Assembly: GCA_037893225.1 (NCBI GenBank) | Contig: JAZGUH010000209.1 | Span: 1 to 64,000 of the forward strand | DNA: 64,000 bases | Source: Hippasteria phrygiana | Lineage: Eukaryota; Echinodermata; Asteroidea; Valvatida; Goniasteridae | Reading direction: 5' to 3' | Part shown: piece after piece, positions 23,014 through 36,840 of the stretch | Layout: the number at the start of each line of letters is the position of its first letter | Position numbering within the stretch: the first letter of the stretch is position 1 | Made by a program: the position numbers and the translations under genes | Notes under the pieces: model-generated | The model's database searches: none | What the model was told of the DNA's origin: nothing | The model's input: only the letters and a program-made list of their open reading frames with translations

Positions 23014-23137
23014 AGTTTCTTTGTTCACTTTGAAAATGTATTCAGATTTACCTAGTCAGTTTCCCTTGTGGATTGTTTGACGAATTAAAGGAAAATGACT
23101 TTAATATTAAATTCAGGAATATTGTTTATCTTCTTAG

Positions 23138-23312
23138 GGCCTGCATTATCTTCAGAACAGCGTGATACAAACACACGGTAACCTTAAGTCCTCCAACTGT
23201 GTCGTCGATAACCGGTTTGTGGTCAAGATCACCGATTTTGGGCTCCACTCCTTCCGTGAACCGGACCACCCCTTTGAGCCGGATGAGGACGATTCGTTCC
23301 AGTATTATCAGA
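23138..23312 (+). CDS. Exon 6 in window: kinase-homology domain, catalytic-loop and DFG region
   Basis: The exon is 175 bases between acceptor TTATCTTCTTAG and donor GTAAGT. It reads [34 protein letters not shown], then an acidic stretch ending QYYQ. The HRD motif of active kinases is HGN here, so the catalytic aspartate is absent, as in all receptor guanylyl cyclases. The metal-binding DFG is intact, where vertebrate NPRs usually have DYG. It starts in phase 0 and ends in phase 1. The single leftover A is completed to a lysine codon by the next exon. Confidence 0.97.
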
Positions 23313-25493
23313 GTAAGTAGGAAAACAGATTTTCGGTATTTTTTCTGTCGTAAAATGTTTAAGAATGACAACTTTAAAGAGGAGAAAAATCTGCTTTGCC
23401 TGTCTATAGAGGGCGCCCTGCTTGCAGTAAAGAATCGGGTTATTAATTTTGATAATAACCCTCTTGTGTTGATACAATTTGCAGTTTGACGCAGATTCCC
23501 AAATGACCTAGATATAGACACAAGGGAATTTACAGATCATAATGGTCAAGCCAATGGTTCTGTGGTTGTTTGGGACAAAATGAGATACTGAAAATGTCCA
23601 TTGTTGATAATCGATTCCATCGCGATATCACCACAGTTGAAGATACTGACTAGTGGTCTTAAATAAATCATTTGGAAATGACCCTAAAACGCCCTCTAGA
23701 GACCATTTAAGTGTTGCCTATGAAACGGGAATGATAAGCTCATTATGTACAATATGTACAGTGTTAATGAAGGCCATTCAACTATATTTAAGTAAATTTA
23801 AAAAGCGCGCTTTTTTACAACTGCTCTAATACAATAGTGTTGTTAATTATCACTTTGAACATAATGACGTAGGCCTAACTTGTTATGGTTATGTATCGGC
23901 TGCATTTTACAATCACATCGCTTGGTTCCTTAGTCACGTGACCCTTTTTGCAAACATCATGGGGTATGTCTTGATTCATCACTGATCGGGACAGTTACGA
24001 GCCACACCCCAGCTGAAGTACTATATTGATTATTTGAAAATGTGAATGAAGGAGACAGTGTGCTTCAAGTTATTTTCATTTAAATAATCTGTGGTTTCGG
24101 CTGAAAGTTCCTTGATACCCTTTTTACAGGCGACGATCGTCGCTTGTACTCATTCGAAATGATTTGGGACAAACGATCGTCATACAGAGCTGAATGCTTT
24201 TATGGAGAAAGGGTGTTCAGGATTTATGCCCTATTCTCTGGGAAAATGTTACTTTTGGAGCATATAAATCGTCAAACTAAAAGGGGTTTGAATACAGGTA
24301 TGGCAAGGACAAAATCGCAAGACCAGGTGGTATGGCCGCGGTTTCGATGACCCGAAATATTCATGTGATTCATGTGGGACTCAGTTATACTCTTCCGAGA
24401 CGTCAAAGGTAACAGGGTAACCTCAGATGCGACTTTAATTGGTCATTTGAGACCAGTTATCGAGTATTACCACGGGGTTACCGCAGCTGATGTCAGAGGA
24501 AGGCGACACTTCCGCGTGCCAGGACTTTTGGCGCGGTAAGCAAGGCCATTTGGCGCGCTTTTTCCTCGATCCCAGTGGCCTCCCCTGGTGAAAGCCAATA
24601 CTCTGGGATGTGATTAATCCGAAATGCATCAGACGATAACAACGTATAGGTTCAAGGCAGAAACCCCGCTATACGCTGCAGAGCAATAATTATGGGAATT
24701 ATGAAATAATTACTGCCTGGCGCTCATATCTCTTAATCATTTGAGTCCGTGTGTGCGTGTAGGAACAGGAAATGTTTGAATCGTGCAAGAGCACGCCTGG
24801 CATGCAGCGCTGGTGCACTTTTTACCTCGCCCCTATCGCGTCCTAATTTCGCCTCATGAATTCGCACCAACAGAAAGAAATCTTTGAGACTAGGCTTGAC
24901 ATGTTCAGCCGCATTGGACAGACCGCTGAGCCCGGATCAGACACGAGAGACTCCAACCAACCGTGCGCTATGGGAGGTTGAGTGGCCTTAGTGGAAAGCT
25001 ATGTGCTGGAAATTGGGCCATTGGTTTCTGTCACTGCCTTTGAGAATTAAGGTATATTTTTAATGTTCATGTCGGAAGTACATGTATTATATGTACATGT
25101 ATATTTTTCTAGTGAACAAAATCTGTGAACTTCTTGCCGTATATTGACGCTTTATATGGCTAATTAGTTAACACCCATTCTGTTAAACAGTGCACGCCTG
25201 CATACTTTTCGGGGAGAATGGATTGCGTCATATTCTTTAATAGGCCATGTCAAATGAAACACTGTATATCGCCTATAGGCCAGATGCTATCCAGTTGTAA
25301 CTCACTAATTCGGTTAGAATCATTTTGTTTATGGTTCCGTTGCGTTCTACATCTTAAGTCTCCAGATTTGACTCATGACTCATGAGTATACCTATGCGCG
25401 TTCAACATGTAAATTTATTATGCATCGATTTCGCTAAAGATGAAACTTGTTTAATCGGCGTACAGTTATTCACTGCGAATCGTTCGTAAATAA

Positions 25494-25562
25494 TTAACAG
25501 ATTCCATTTCATTTGACTCTAAAAGTATTTTAGAGTCAAATGAAATGTGAATCTGTAGTTAA
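25494..25562. repeat. Long inverted repeat with perfect 20-bp inner arms
   Basis: CATTTCATTTGACTCTAAAA (25505-25524) is followed, after GTA, by its exact inverse complement (25528-25547). The pairing extends outward through CAGATTC and TTAA, with small loops, to about 25494 and 25562. It looks like a palindromic MITE core or a recent inverted duplication. Confidence 0.85.
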
Positions 25563-26368
25563 CCTTGCCAGTAGTTAAAGGCTTTACCACATTTGATTTT
25601 ATAGGCCCTATGCAGGCACTGAAATCATTCCCCGGCATGATTGGGCCTATGTATTTAGTTTTTCCTCATTTGAAGGTCCAGGGGCTTTGTATATGGGGCG
25701 CGTGCACTCTACATTTGCCATGAGCGGTTTTGGCTCTAAATTCACGAGCGGCTCGTGATGAAATAGACACAATTGTACACGTGGTTTGGAATGGAAATCA
25801 ACCGCTGTCAAACCAATAACTCCCGCAATGCCTGGCCACTGCCTCGCACAGCTGCGACCTCCGTGCTTACCGGTTTCGTTTTCAGACTCTCTCAGTGACT
25901 CGTGAGTTTTGGCGCGAAATGAATTTGTACGATGCGCAAAACGGTGTTACTGCGCTATACAGCCTTGCTAGGAGCAGAAATTGGAACTCCGTCGTGCAAC
26001 ACTTTGGGCCTGTTTGTTTCACACGGATCGGGAGGTGATCCAGAACCAGACGAAAACAAACAGAATCGCGAATCCCTCTCGCTATATGTTGCATGCTGGG
26101 AGAATTTGTACTACACGACATGTCGTCTGCTTCAGATTTTGTAAGGTTATTTTTATGATAAACTATCAAGTATTTCTAGAAAAGTAAATAAATCGTACAT
26201 AGATAATAACAAAATTACACTGCAAAAGAATTATGACTAAATACTGTCACAAAAGCTCGTTAAATGCTTCAAATCTACCCAAAAATACAGTCACTTTTTC
26301 TCTGCCCGTCTCGCACGTCGCCATCTTGGATCTTGCGAACCCACCTCGCGAGCAGGATCCCTAAAAAC

Positions 26369-26402
26369 GTGATCCGGAGCAGCTTTCGACGCTCCGGATC
26401 AC
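26369..26402. repeat. Hairpin with 12-bp arms plus a third copy
   Basis: GTGATCCGGAGC and GCTCCGGATCAC pair perfectly around a 10-base loop. A third copy, GCTCCGGATC, follows at about 26410. Unknown element. Confidence 0.7.
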
Positions 26403-29400
26403 TGATCGCGCTCCGGATCTGCGTGAAACAAACATCACGCCCTTTGTTGACATGGCCTACAAAACGGTATAGTTATAAATACATGTACATCTCTGGCAGA
26501 TTTAAAGGGAGTATGCAATAGATATTCAGTCGAAAATATCATACAATACAAGCATGATCTAAGTGCTTATCTTCATTTGAAGTAAAAAGAAGGTGGTTTT
26601 CGATTCTTTTAAAAATATTTAAAATTAGTCGTGCATAAGGACGCGGTTTTTGTTTAGTAAGAGTATAGGAACTTGTCAAAGACAGTATACAAATCTCTCC
26701 CAAAATATTAAGCTAAATAGCGTTTTGAAGAAATGGATTCCAAACGAGCTCTTTTGTAATCAGATCACTTAAATCATGGAACATTCTAAAACACTGTTGT
26801 ACCTCTGGTGACGTCCGATGTGTCTCATGAATATGAACATTCGCATCAACATAAATCAGAATGTCCAATTACTCTATCGAATTTCCACAAAGGAACCGCA
26901 AATTCACAGTAACTGTCTGCATGTATTCATGCCATACAAATATTATTACGTAGCCTATTTAATAGTGGTGTGCATTTATAGGCAGTACGGGAATCGGGTG
27001 CCCGCGTATTGAAAAATAAAACACGTTTTAGAAAGCCAATCCCAAAAATTATATCTCAGAAATTGCTGTTCGTATTGTTTGTAAAGGTCCGCACGCTAAT
27101 GCTTACCACATCGGTGCATCTGCAGCAAGATGCAAGTGTGTAGAGTGAGCTCTATATAGCTTTACGGTGTAAATTGCATTTTCGCAAGCGTCATGAATCT
27201 GTTTTGTACCTTGTTTATATTTTGAAAATTCCCCGCAAATGTGACCCGATCCTACGAAATGAGTCTTAAGGTCATTTTTTGACTTGTGCGGTTGTTTTTT
27301 TACTTGCATAGAGCATACTTGGCTCTTTATTCTGATATATCTCTCAGTTTGACATCCTGATGAATATGGACATTATGTGGGTGAAAACCTGTGGGTAAAA
27401 GTCGTGTTTAAAGGTCTGTAACTCAAACCGGTAACCTGTAACTCTGGCGACTTGTGACTCATTTTGTTGGGTTGGGTCACAAGTGGCATTCAAAACTTTC
27501 TTTTTCATTGTCTGAGAAATGACTAAAAGTATTATGTCAATTCCGTTACGGTAGGCCTACTCGATTCCATAATCTGGAACTGGTTCCTGACATTAGCGTC
27601 GGGTTCTCCGGTACTCAGTTCGGATGCACAGCCCTGCTCTTTAAAACCCCTTGCCTACGGAAGACGCCAAATGGCGCAAACAAAATTGCCACCATCCAGG
27701 CTGGATGACGCCATTTTCCGCTATTTGTGCAGTTTCAATCTATTGTTGGATTATTGTGTATATTACGCTTGACTGCACAAGCACACTGTGGCCGTTTCGC
27801 TTGGCTGCAAAGGCCGGCGCGAAACCCCAGCGCCTCCTGTAAATAACCGTACTCAATGGGTTTTAACATAGCACTGACATGATTTTATTCAATTTATCAA
27901 GGCACTGCATGTGCCTGTATTACACGCACATACGAAGCAGCGATTGGTCTAATCATATAATTGTTTCATTACAACGGGGGGATTGGGTTCCCGTCTCTCG
28001 CGCGTGATTCATGTGTTGCGTTGATGTCCCGACTTCGACACCTTCGGTGGTATTTATGGCACTCTTTGATACCGTCGTCAGATGGAATTCGACGGGCGGA
28101 ATGCGAGGGCGGTTGAGGTTGAGAAGGGATGCGGCGAGAAAAGACAGATGCCACGTCGCATCTGTCCCGACTGTCAGTCGGCGACAAAGGGAGAAAATGG
28201 AAAAGGGAGTGTTCGATCACCTCCGTGTTCATGTGGAGAGAGCGATGGGGAACCGAATGGCGTGGTGCGACTTTTCGCAGCTGTTCCTGGTGAAACCAGT
28301 GCGAGAGGTCCCTGGGCAGTGCGTCAATATTGGAAGGCGCTCATGAATTATTGAAACAGCTGTGGGATTAAAGTGACCTTTAATTGACTTTTTTTTTTGC
28401 TGTTGTGTTTGAATTGTCGCGACTAATAAGTCACTTTGATAATGGTCACACAAATTCATATGTGACCTGGCAGCACGGAATGAGCGGAAAGTCGCCATGG
28501 CTTTCTCAGTGACAAGGAGAAACAAACATTTTTCACAAAAAGGTCAATTTTGGCATTGTGATTTTTTTCCATTAAAAAATCCCTATTCTAATCATATTCC
28601 AAAGTTTTAAAACTGGATTCAGTCTCGAAATAGGTTTTGAGAGTCATTTCTTTTTAGGACTCCTGTACATTATGCACACGTTATATTATCCACACCTGTC
28701 GGGTCAAACAAAACTGAGGTTCATTTTCGCAAAGCAAGGGGACATGGCTCTAACAACTTCAAAAGTTATAGCAGGACTTAGGAATGAACTACAGTAAACA
28801 CACAATACATCAAATTAAAGCTTATTGCATGTATTTTCAGGAAATGCCATCATAATCTCAATTTTTAACTTTTGCTCCTTTCCACCTGGCAGGTCACATA
28901 TATCTCCAAATTTGTCCTGTACTTTGCAGTGTATTGGTTTTTTTTTTCCTCTATGCTTTAGTTTCTGAATTGGTCCGGTGAGGATTAATATGAAAAAAAG
29001 AGCAATTTGCAAGAAGAGCCAACTCGTGAAGGGCGCCCTCCGTCGTACTTACTCCCCCATCTTTTTAATTCGCGTGAATGGCGTGGACAAATAGGCCTAT
29101 TTCCTCGCGGCAAGCAAGGTACAACATTGACACAAACCATTAACTCAACTGTTTGTTCTTCCTGGGGCCTCGCTGATTTAATATGAAATGACAGGGTGGG
29201 GTGGGGAAGGGGGAAGTTTACCCAACAGCACGTAATTCTGTATAAGTGTTTACCAAAGTACCCCGACCCTTTATACCGGTTAGCTTCTCGGAGTGCAGAT
29301 GCTCATGTTCGAAATGTTTCCATATTCGCCGCCAGGAGTATTTTTCCTATAAACACCGGTCGATCGCCTTGTTTGAACACGAGTGCGCGTGCTGGCGTTG

Positions 29401-30105
29401 ATTTTTTTTCAATAATATACAATCGACGCGTTTTCCAGCAAGTTGTTTGTTTAGTTATTATGGATGCGATAGGGGAGGGCACATGAACTTCAGGTATCTG
29501 AGCTAAGTGCCACCACTTGGGACTGTCTACTCCGATATTATATCGTGGTTTAATCTCTTATGATTAATATTCTCGAAATCAGTCGGGGAAACAGCCGGCT
29601 GGCTGAAGTAGATGTCGGGGTGGCTTCCCGCCCGCCCGCCCTTACGGTAGGACGGCGTGGCAAAGTCCAACTGTGCAGTAGAAATTAGGCTTCCGTGCGA
29701 CGAAATATCTGGGGAAACTTATTTCATTTTTGTTTTCAAATCCACATTTTAGCCATGCGTCTGAAATCATCGCTCTTTTAAACATTGCTAATAATATCGA
29801 GGCAAAATGCATTCGGATTGCAGTGGAAATAATGTTTACCATTGCGACAGCAGTAGCTTTTTGTTTGGACTTTACAAATGAAATGAAAATAAATTTTAAA
29901 TGTAAATGAGTGCTCGTGAATGTACTGTAGTCTTAATACAGCAAAATGGCTGTTTTTTATATATTGAAAAGGTGCCAGTTTACGGAACGCTAGACGGCGA
30001 TATTTAGGTTTGGTATTGCAAAGAACTCCATGTCAAAAGAGCGAAAGAACAGTATTAAAATCAGTAACGGACGCCATGTTGAAATATGGGCATTTGGCAG
30101 AAAAT

Positions 30106-30168
30106 CGCTATAACGAACGATCGCTATAACGAACAAAATCTGTGGATCCCGCGATGTTCGTTATAGCG
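30106..30168. repeat. Inverted/direct repeats of CGCTATAACGAAC
   Basis: CGCTATAACGAAC occurs at 30106-30118 and 30122-30134, and its inverse complement at 30156-30168. It is probably the end of a repetitive element, with the terminus near this palindrome. No coding sequence adjoins it. Confidence 0.7.
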
Positions 30169-33100
30169 GCGTTCCGCTGTAACCCACTGGCGAAGTATTG
30201 GAGTTAATACTTGCTGGGTAATATGAAAATACTCTATAAAATGCAGAAAAGTTTCATTTATATTTAAATACAGAGACCCTGCTGTTGTGCCTTTGATGAC
30301 GTCATTATTGGCTATGAATATGTATATTTTCAATAGCGTCATAACTATCATTTTGCAACTACAAGGTTCTGGAAATGTATAGTGACATGGCAAGAAAGCT
30401 GTATGCAAGCCACGAACACCGTATTGTATGGTTCATTTTAAGCCAGTACCGCGCATTAATTCACGTTAAATGCGTCACGACAGGGGAAACGACGAGACAC
30501 CTATCGGTCTTTATCAAAATCAGTCACCTTTACAATCTTGCAGAGATGATAAATTATTTTCCCGCTTATTAGGCAGTGATTATTGGTTCCGTACCCTACG
30601 GCGCCGCGCGCCTGCAGTTCACGTCTTGCCCCAGCCGTGTACAATCAGAAGACGTTTATTCATTATCTTAATTACGGCAAATGGAGGTTTTCAACGACCC
30701 CTGGGTGTTACATTATTGAGAAGCCCCGTCTGGATGTTGAAGACTATTTTACAGAAATTAAGATAATTGTGAAGAAACCTTTCTACTGCTCTTAGAACTG
30801 CGGAGAAAGAATCATGACCGTTTACTGTGTACGTGGTGGGGCAATCAGTGACTCATTTCCAGCCGTTTTTATTCAATTGTGAGCAGTCATTTCATTAAAA
30901 TGAAGCACTACTCGTTTTGATGGATTGTGCGCCGGAAGTTATTGAAAAATGTATTTATCTCGCGTGGAGTTCTCCTGTGTTTGTGATTAATGGTCTCTGG
31001 CTTTCGCTGTCGACATTTGGGAGTGCGACAGACCACAAAGCAACAATCTGGGGCCAATTTCTTCATGGAGGAATAAATGATTCCATGGAGCTGTGCTGCT
31101 CAGCACAAATTTGATGAGCATAAAAAGTATTGAAAGCAGGATACCAGCCAAAACTGCATGTAATTTTCATCAAATATATGAATATGAGTCACAAGAAATA
31201 CGCATCACAAGAAAAGTTGGTTGGTACCTGGTTTTACCAAGGAAGACTCTTCATGCTAAGCGGATTTTTTTTGGTGCTGAGCAGCTCCGTGAAATCGGTT
31301 CCTGTGGGTCAGTGTCGGTGACCGAAACGAGCGGGATAGTAGCGTTCAAGATATTTTGGGCATGGAAATACCTTGCTTTGAGGTTTAGGCATGCAGGATG
31401 TCTTTACACGTAAAGTGCATCATCAGCCAGAAGGCGTCCGACTTAATCCGTATAATCCAGCTCTATAATGGAATCGAGGACTATAGTGGTTTTCCGCCAC
31501 GTGGATCAAAATATAATTAGACAAATTTACCTGTCCGTTCCGGAATGTTTTCCGCTATTGTTGAACTCTTTTTGGTATTTGCAAGGTATTTGCTTTTTCA
31601 CTCTGAACCAACAATAACACAAAATACTTCGATTATTCGTACAAAATAGAGTGAAAATATATTAAAGGAACGGAATAATAGAACGAGTGAATATAGCAAA
31701 GTATATAGTGGAGGTGGGAATTTCAAAATCAAATAGACCTTACAGAAGAACAGTACAGAGCTATTCACATAAGCCGAGAATTGTAAGTTCAACAGCTGTC
31801 TCCTTCTGCAAATCAATTCAGCACAGACGGGGCTCTAATGTACCTGAAAACCTCGAACTTCTTGCGTAAGTTAAAAATCCCCTGTCTTCCCCAACTCCCT
31901 GTTCTCTTCCGTCTTATAGCCGCGCGGTGCCGTGGTTAATCGGGTGAACGATCACGCGATAATCATTTCCAGAATTCATTGCCGGAAAAGTCCGCGAGCT
32001 GCAACTTCCGCATTGATTTCTCCTGCGCGGGAACTGCAGGCTAATTTCCTCCAAGCGTCACTTCACATTATCGACGAGAAAACAAGGTGCATGACTGGGC
32101 ATCGAAAGAACACATCAGAAATTCAGAGTTTATGCGAAGCGCGCAAACTACGTGCGTCCATTTTATCGACGAGGATATCGGATAACGAAGAAAAATGACT
32201 GTTTGATGCAATGTATTAAAATGAGACGAATAGCTGGTTTGTTGTTCGTATTACCGGTGTAGTTCATTTGAAAATAGATTAGATAATGTGCACTTCTGCA
32301 ATTTCAGAGGTGGATCCGGAAATGTGAATTGTTTTATATTGGATGGTAAAAACGTTCATTCGCGCATTAATACAAATATTCATGAGATATACAGTTCATA
32401 TACTTTTCGAGTGTCACCCCCTCCACCCCCTCCCTCCCCCAATAAGTTTATTTTCTTTAATTGCTACCGGTACTTTTCCCAGTAATACAAAAAAGGTGTT
32501 CCTTTTGAATTGAATGAAACGCACCGAAAGACAAAAAGTCAGCCACGTCTATTTATCAAATTATTACTTTACAAATTTCGAATTATTAGCCGTCTGAGAA
32601 TAATTAAGTTCCGCAGAAGGACCCTTTTGCGCGTTAGTGGCGCAAAAGCAAGCCAGGATAACTGCCATTTTTCGCAGGGTTTCCAACGCCCAAAATATCG
32701 GGGGAAATCCGTTGAAATGAAACATACAATTTAAAAATTCATCAGAAGAAAAGAACCCAATTTATGGAAGCCCACGGACACTAACGGTATATCTTTAAGT
32801 GCATTTTATGCGAAGAAGGATTGCCTTAAATTTAACGCCGTCTGTTGTCTCATTTCTGCCACAACTGTGATAGAAACTCCCAACCATTCATTCGCATCCC
32901 TTTGATTTCTGGCGGTGTCATAACTATACCAACTGCGGTGGGTTGATCGCACGTAGTCTAAAGTATATGTAGCTATTTTGGCCAACACAGTTGCTATGAT
33001 CAGGTCAAGAGATTGTTAAAACAAATGGCGCCATTTTGTCTTTGTGCCACGAGGGAAATCAGACAATGTCTCCTCCCAAATCCACGATAAAGATGTCAAA

Positions 33101-33374
33101 CAAGGTTTATTTATAGACCAATCCCGTTCTGTCCTCGAAATGTGCGCCACACAGGGGAGCTGTGGGCGCAGTTTCTGCTATTTCACGGCCGCTAAAACAA
33201 CATTATTAGCTGAAATACTTAAGCCGTAAATTTTCCACAAATACCAAGCGATTTTGTGAAACAGTTTGGCATAACGGCCGTCCTCCAATTGGTGGATCTA
33301 GTGGGAACGGGGTCTTGGTATGTTCGGATTGTAGGTTGCTCTATCGAGTTGGCGAAAGTATGCCTTGTAATAGT

Positions 33375-33657
33375 CAGGGGTGAGATTTGTCAGGATTATT
33401 CCTGATTTCAAATTTTGTTGTCAGGATTTTTACTGATTTCAGAATTTTCTGTTGAAATCTTGAATTCCTGAAGTGTTACCGTAAAGGTATTTTGTACCTG
33501 TAAAAGTGGACGTGGACATAGACCAATAGAAACTGGTATTTTAAGGGTCCCTTTAAGCAAATACAAATCATAGACCCTACATTGCTCTGGGGTCCTCGGC
33601 GACCCCCAAACAATGCAGATTTCGTGGATTTTTCATTTTCGGCCAATCTCACCCCTG
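33375..33657. mobile_element. 283-bp hAT-like MITE, perfect 13-bp TIRs
   Basis: CAGGGGTGAGATT at the left end has its exact inverse complement AATCTCACCCCTG at the right end. CAGGGGTG-type termini are typical of the hAT superfamily. The flanks share ATAGT (left AATAGT, right CATAGT), a possibly decayed 8-bp target duplication. A TCAGGATTNTTCCTGATTTC-like pair is repeated inside the left half. No coding. Confidence 0.82.
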
Positions 33658-35107
33658 CATAGTGGGTGTGATTTATGTATAGATAATGTTTAAAACTGAT
33701 TACATTATTTTACTTGGAGATACAAGAGTCTGTAACGTTTCAAAAGGTAAAAAACATAGCCAAGTTATTGTTACAAGCGGCATGTTATCATTTCTTTCAT
33801 CATCATCACCATCACCCAGGCAAACGTCATCAAGTTTAGGTAGTCCCCGTACATACGTCATTCATCTCTATTTCTTGCTGTTTTTGCCCATGCCGTTTCA
33901 GTTATATCTCCATCTAAACCGTGTTTTTCCCTGTTCTTCAATGCCAATTACTAATCAATCTATTTTTTCTTTAGACATGTCCAGCCCATCCCAAGTTTGT
34001 CTCATGGTGTCTGTCTAGAGATAGTTTCTGATGTCTTTAAGTGATAGTCCCTTATCAAGATATGAAGCGTTTGCCTGCCATTACTCTTTAAGCTACATAC
34101 AATCTTTTGCTTGTTCTGTAATGTCTTGTTATCCATCATTCTTATTATTGGTAATTCGCGGCAATCTATACATGGCACCCTCCCTTATAATGTCATCCCT
34201 AATGTGTGTGGTTGCACACTGACGCTTAAACTACCGGGACTAAAGAATGATAATTGGCAACACTGCATAAATATTTTTGCAAGACACGACCAGTGAAAGG
34301 GATTATGGGTTTTATGTTGTCGGTGTGGGATTCCTTGGTAGTATGTGGAGGGTTTGTCGCCCCTTTTCCCTTCATCAAGATGCGAAGCCACCCTTATAAT
34401 GCCATTTCATGAATAAACCACTCCGGATCATCATGACAATCATCTGTTTTCATCGAGGGTTGCTGGTCTACGGGCATGAACTGTGTCCGAGGTCAGTGCC
34501 ACTGCCCCTACAACGCGACACGCGACACGCGAGGGCGCTCTAAGGGTTAGATAAGCCCTATAGTAAAAAAAGACCAATACTTTACTTTTGGATCAGTGGC
34601 ATTAGAGGAATAGTGTAGAGTCCTTGGTGCACACCACAAATAAACTGTGTGTGCACTTTAAAATAGTCCCGTATACGGTGAAAACCATGTAAATATTCAC
34701 GGTGAATAACCGTAAATGGACTGCGCGTTGCATTGTACGGGAAAGCCCGTAAGGGGCCGCTCATTACGTAGCAATTGCACGCGACCAATCAGAAATGAGG
34801 AAATTTGTGTTTAAAAAAGTCAAGTTAAATTGCCGTGTTTAGTCCAAAAATACACTTTCTTGACCGTAATATGTTTTCCAATGATTATTTTTTACAAACA
34901 TAATGTGAGGAATCTTATAACATCTCCTTTAATTTCGTATTAAAATATTGAAATTTTTCATCGGAAGTTATGACTTTATTATGGGGGGGGGATACGCTGA
35001 ATATAAAGCTAAAGCACAACATCATTCAGTTTGTCGTCTTTAGTAGATTTAGTCTGGTTCCCACTTCATTCATTTCTGTTAATTTGCAGTTAATTAATGA
35101 CAACCCA

Positions 35108-35298
35108 CACTGTAAACAAATCTCGTAAATTTACTGTGCACTTCCCGTAATTGTTAAGGTTTTGTACCGTTTTTGCTTCAACCCTACTAAAGACATTTTA
35201 CGGGAAATTCCCGTAACTGACCTTAATTTTACGGTTTCTAATTGCCAACTCGTTTTACTGGAAATTTATCGTAAAATTACGGGCACATTTTTACAGTG
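35108..35298. mobile_element. 191-bp MITE with CACTGTAAA/TTTACAGTG ends
   Basis: It starts CACTGTAAAC and ends TTTTTACAGTG. The inside is rich in paired TTACGG/CCGTAA and ACGGGAAATTCCCGT words and so can fold back on itself. Its termini resemble those of the elements at 5154 and 37179. The TSD is not clear. Confidence 0.72.
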
Positions 35299-35380
35299 AA
35301 CATATTGGAAAGGACGATGTTAAACAAACGTGTCGAAGTCCTTGGCCCTAGCATTTATAAAACACTTTGTTTTTCCACCT

Positions 35381-35519
35381 GTAAGGCCGGTTCATACTGC
35401 ACGCGAATTTGAGACCGAATCGAATTTGTCAAGGTGGCGTTTAACGTCACCATGAAGCAACTAAGAATGACGTCATCAAATTTGCTTTCGCATTCGCGGA
35501 AAATATGCACCGGCCTTAC
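35381..35519. mobile_element. 139-bp MITE with GTAAGGCCGG ends
   Basis: The left GTAAGGCCGGTTCATACTGC continues ACGCGAAT, and the right end is the inverse (ATTCGCG...TGCACCGGCCTTAC), with about 28-base imperfect TIRs. One GACGTCATC sits inside. Superfamily uncertain. Confidence 0.72.
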
Positions 35520-36840
35520 GTCTGTTTACGTATAATAGCAGGTGCGCCAATAAGTTTATCCACAGGCACGTATGCTGCACTCGCACAGTATAAGCCGTTA
35601 CCCGGATAGGGTCTTTTGTGGCTGCGGCTTCCAATTTGGCCATTGACAAGCTACGGTGAAGAGCCGTAGCCATTGATAATAATGTCTGTGAGATAGTCTT
35701 ACATCGGGATGCAACTAGGCGTGTTGCCAAAATACTGTACAAAACGCTATGACAACACGAACCATTCAAAATATCTCTTATAGGGGCTTTCTGTCAGATG
35801 TACCCCAGATGCACAAGAAGTTTCCCAAGACACACATTATACAATCTAATAGTAATAGTAATATTTATTGATTTCTTTGTAACATTGTCGGGTAAAGTCG
35901 GAAGTAGATAGTATCGATTCTTGTCATATTTCTATAGTGATTGGTATCGATATGATTAAAAGCTATTGAATTATGCATTATTCGAAAATCACTGGGATCG
36001 CTGGTTCAGTTAATCAATTGCTGCTACAGAATCGAAGCGCAGCCTACACCGCGTTTAAACTCGTGAATCTGACCACTTGAGTATCTGATGAAATTCTGGT
36101 ATTCTGCTCTCATCAAAAAAAATTTCCGGTACTCGACTGCATCACTGCTAACAAAATCTCTGATTCGATATTTCACCCATCTGTTACCCCTTGAACCTGT
36201 CAATTTGCTGCAATCTACTTTATCCGAGCACATCTTTATATAAATTATTCATTTTGAATTATTTTATTCAGCCATAAAACATTCATGAGTACTATACAAA
36301 CAGTACAGCCTACAGTGCATCAAATGAACCAAAGAACGAATTACTAGGTTTGACTATAGGGCAACAAAAGCAACCTGGTTTACTATATTATGAGCACGTT
36401 TATATTAAACTGTACATTTTGTATTTCTGCCTTGTTAGTAATAACAGCACAATGTGGCCACTAATTATAAATTAAAACTTTGAGATAGAAATTGTTCCAA
36501 ATAAGACGTGCAGCAAAACTATGAGTTTATAACCTTCCTGACTAATAGAAAACGGCAGTTTTAAACTTCATGAACAAGTTTATGGTCCTACCTTTTAATG
36601 CATTTTCGTTAAAATGCAATCATTGGACTTGTGGTTGTGTTTCCTTCAATAGATGTTCCTGGGGCTGTTATGTTTCCGGGAATTGTTTTATCCTAAATTA
36701 TCTGTATATTAATAAAATCATGTTTCAAAAGTCTTTGCTCGTGCACACAGTCGTACTTTCCTATACTCGTGAGGACAATGCTTTGTGTTTCCTATTCTTC
36801 CTTTAATATAACCCAACCCCATAGACTGAGCACGTATCTT

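Larger units (their letters stand above)
19890..23137 (+). other. Intron 5 (about 3.2 kb)
   Basis: It holds a G-run at about 20441-20463, the tRNA-like piece at 21768, a two-unit tandem repeat at 21849-22000, a G-run at 22009-22023, the AGTCG-rich element at 22323-22761 and the tRNA-derived head at 22940. No gene is seen. Confidence 0.6.

Noticed and set aside
28011..28354. Overlapping GC-richer frames of 90-111 residues
   Set aside because: No family motif, no splice sites consistent with the host gene, and comparable frames on both strands.
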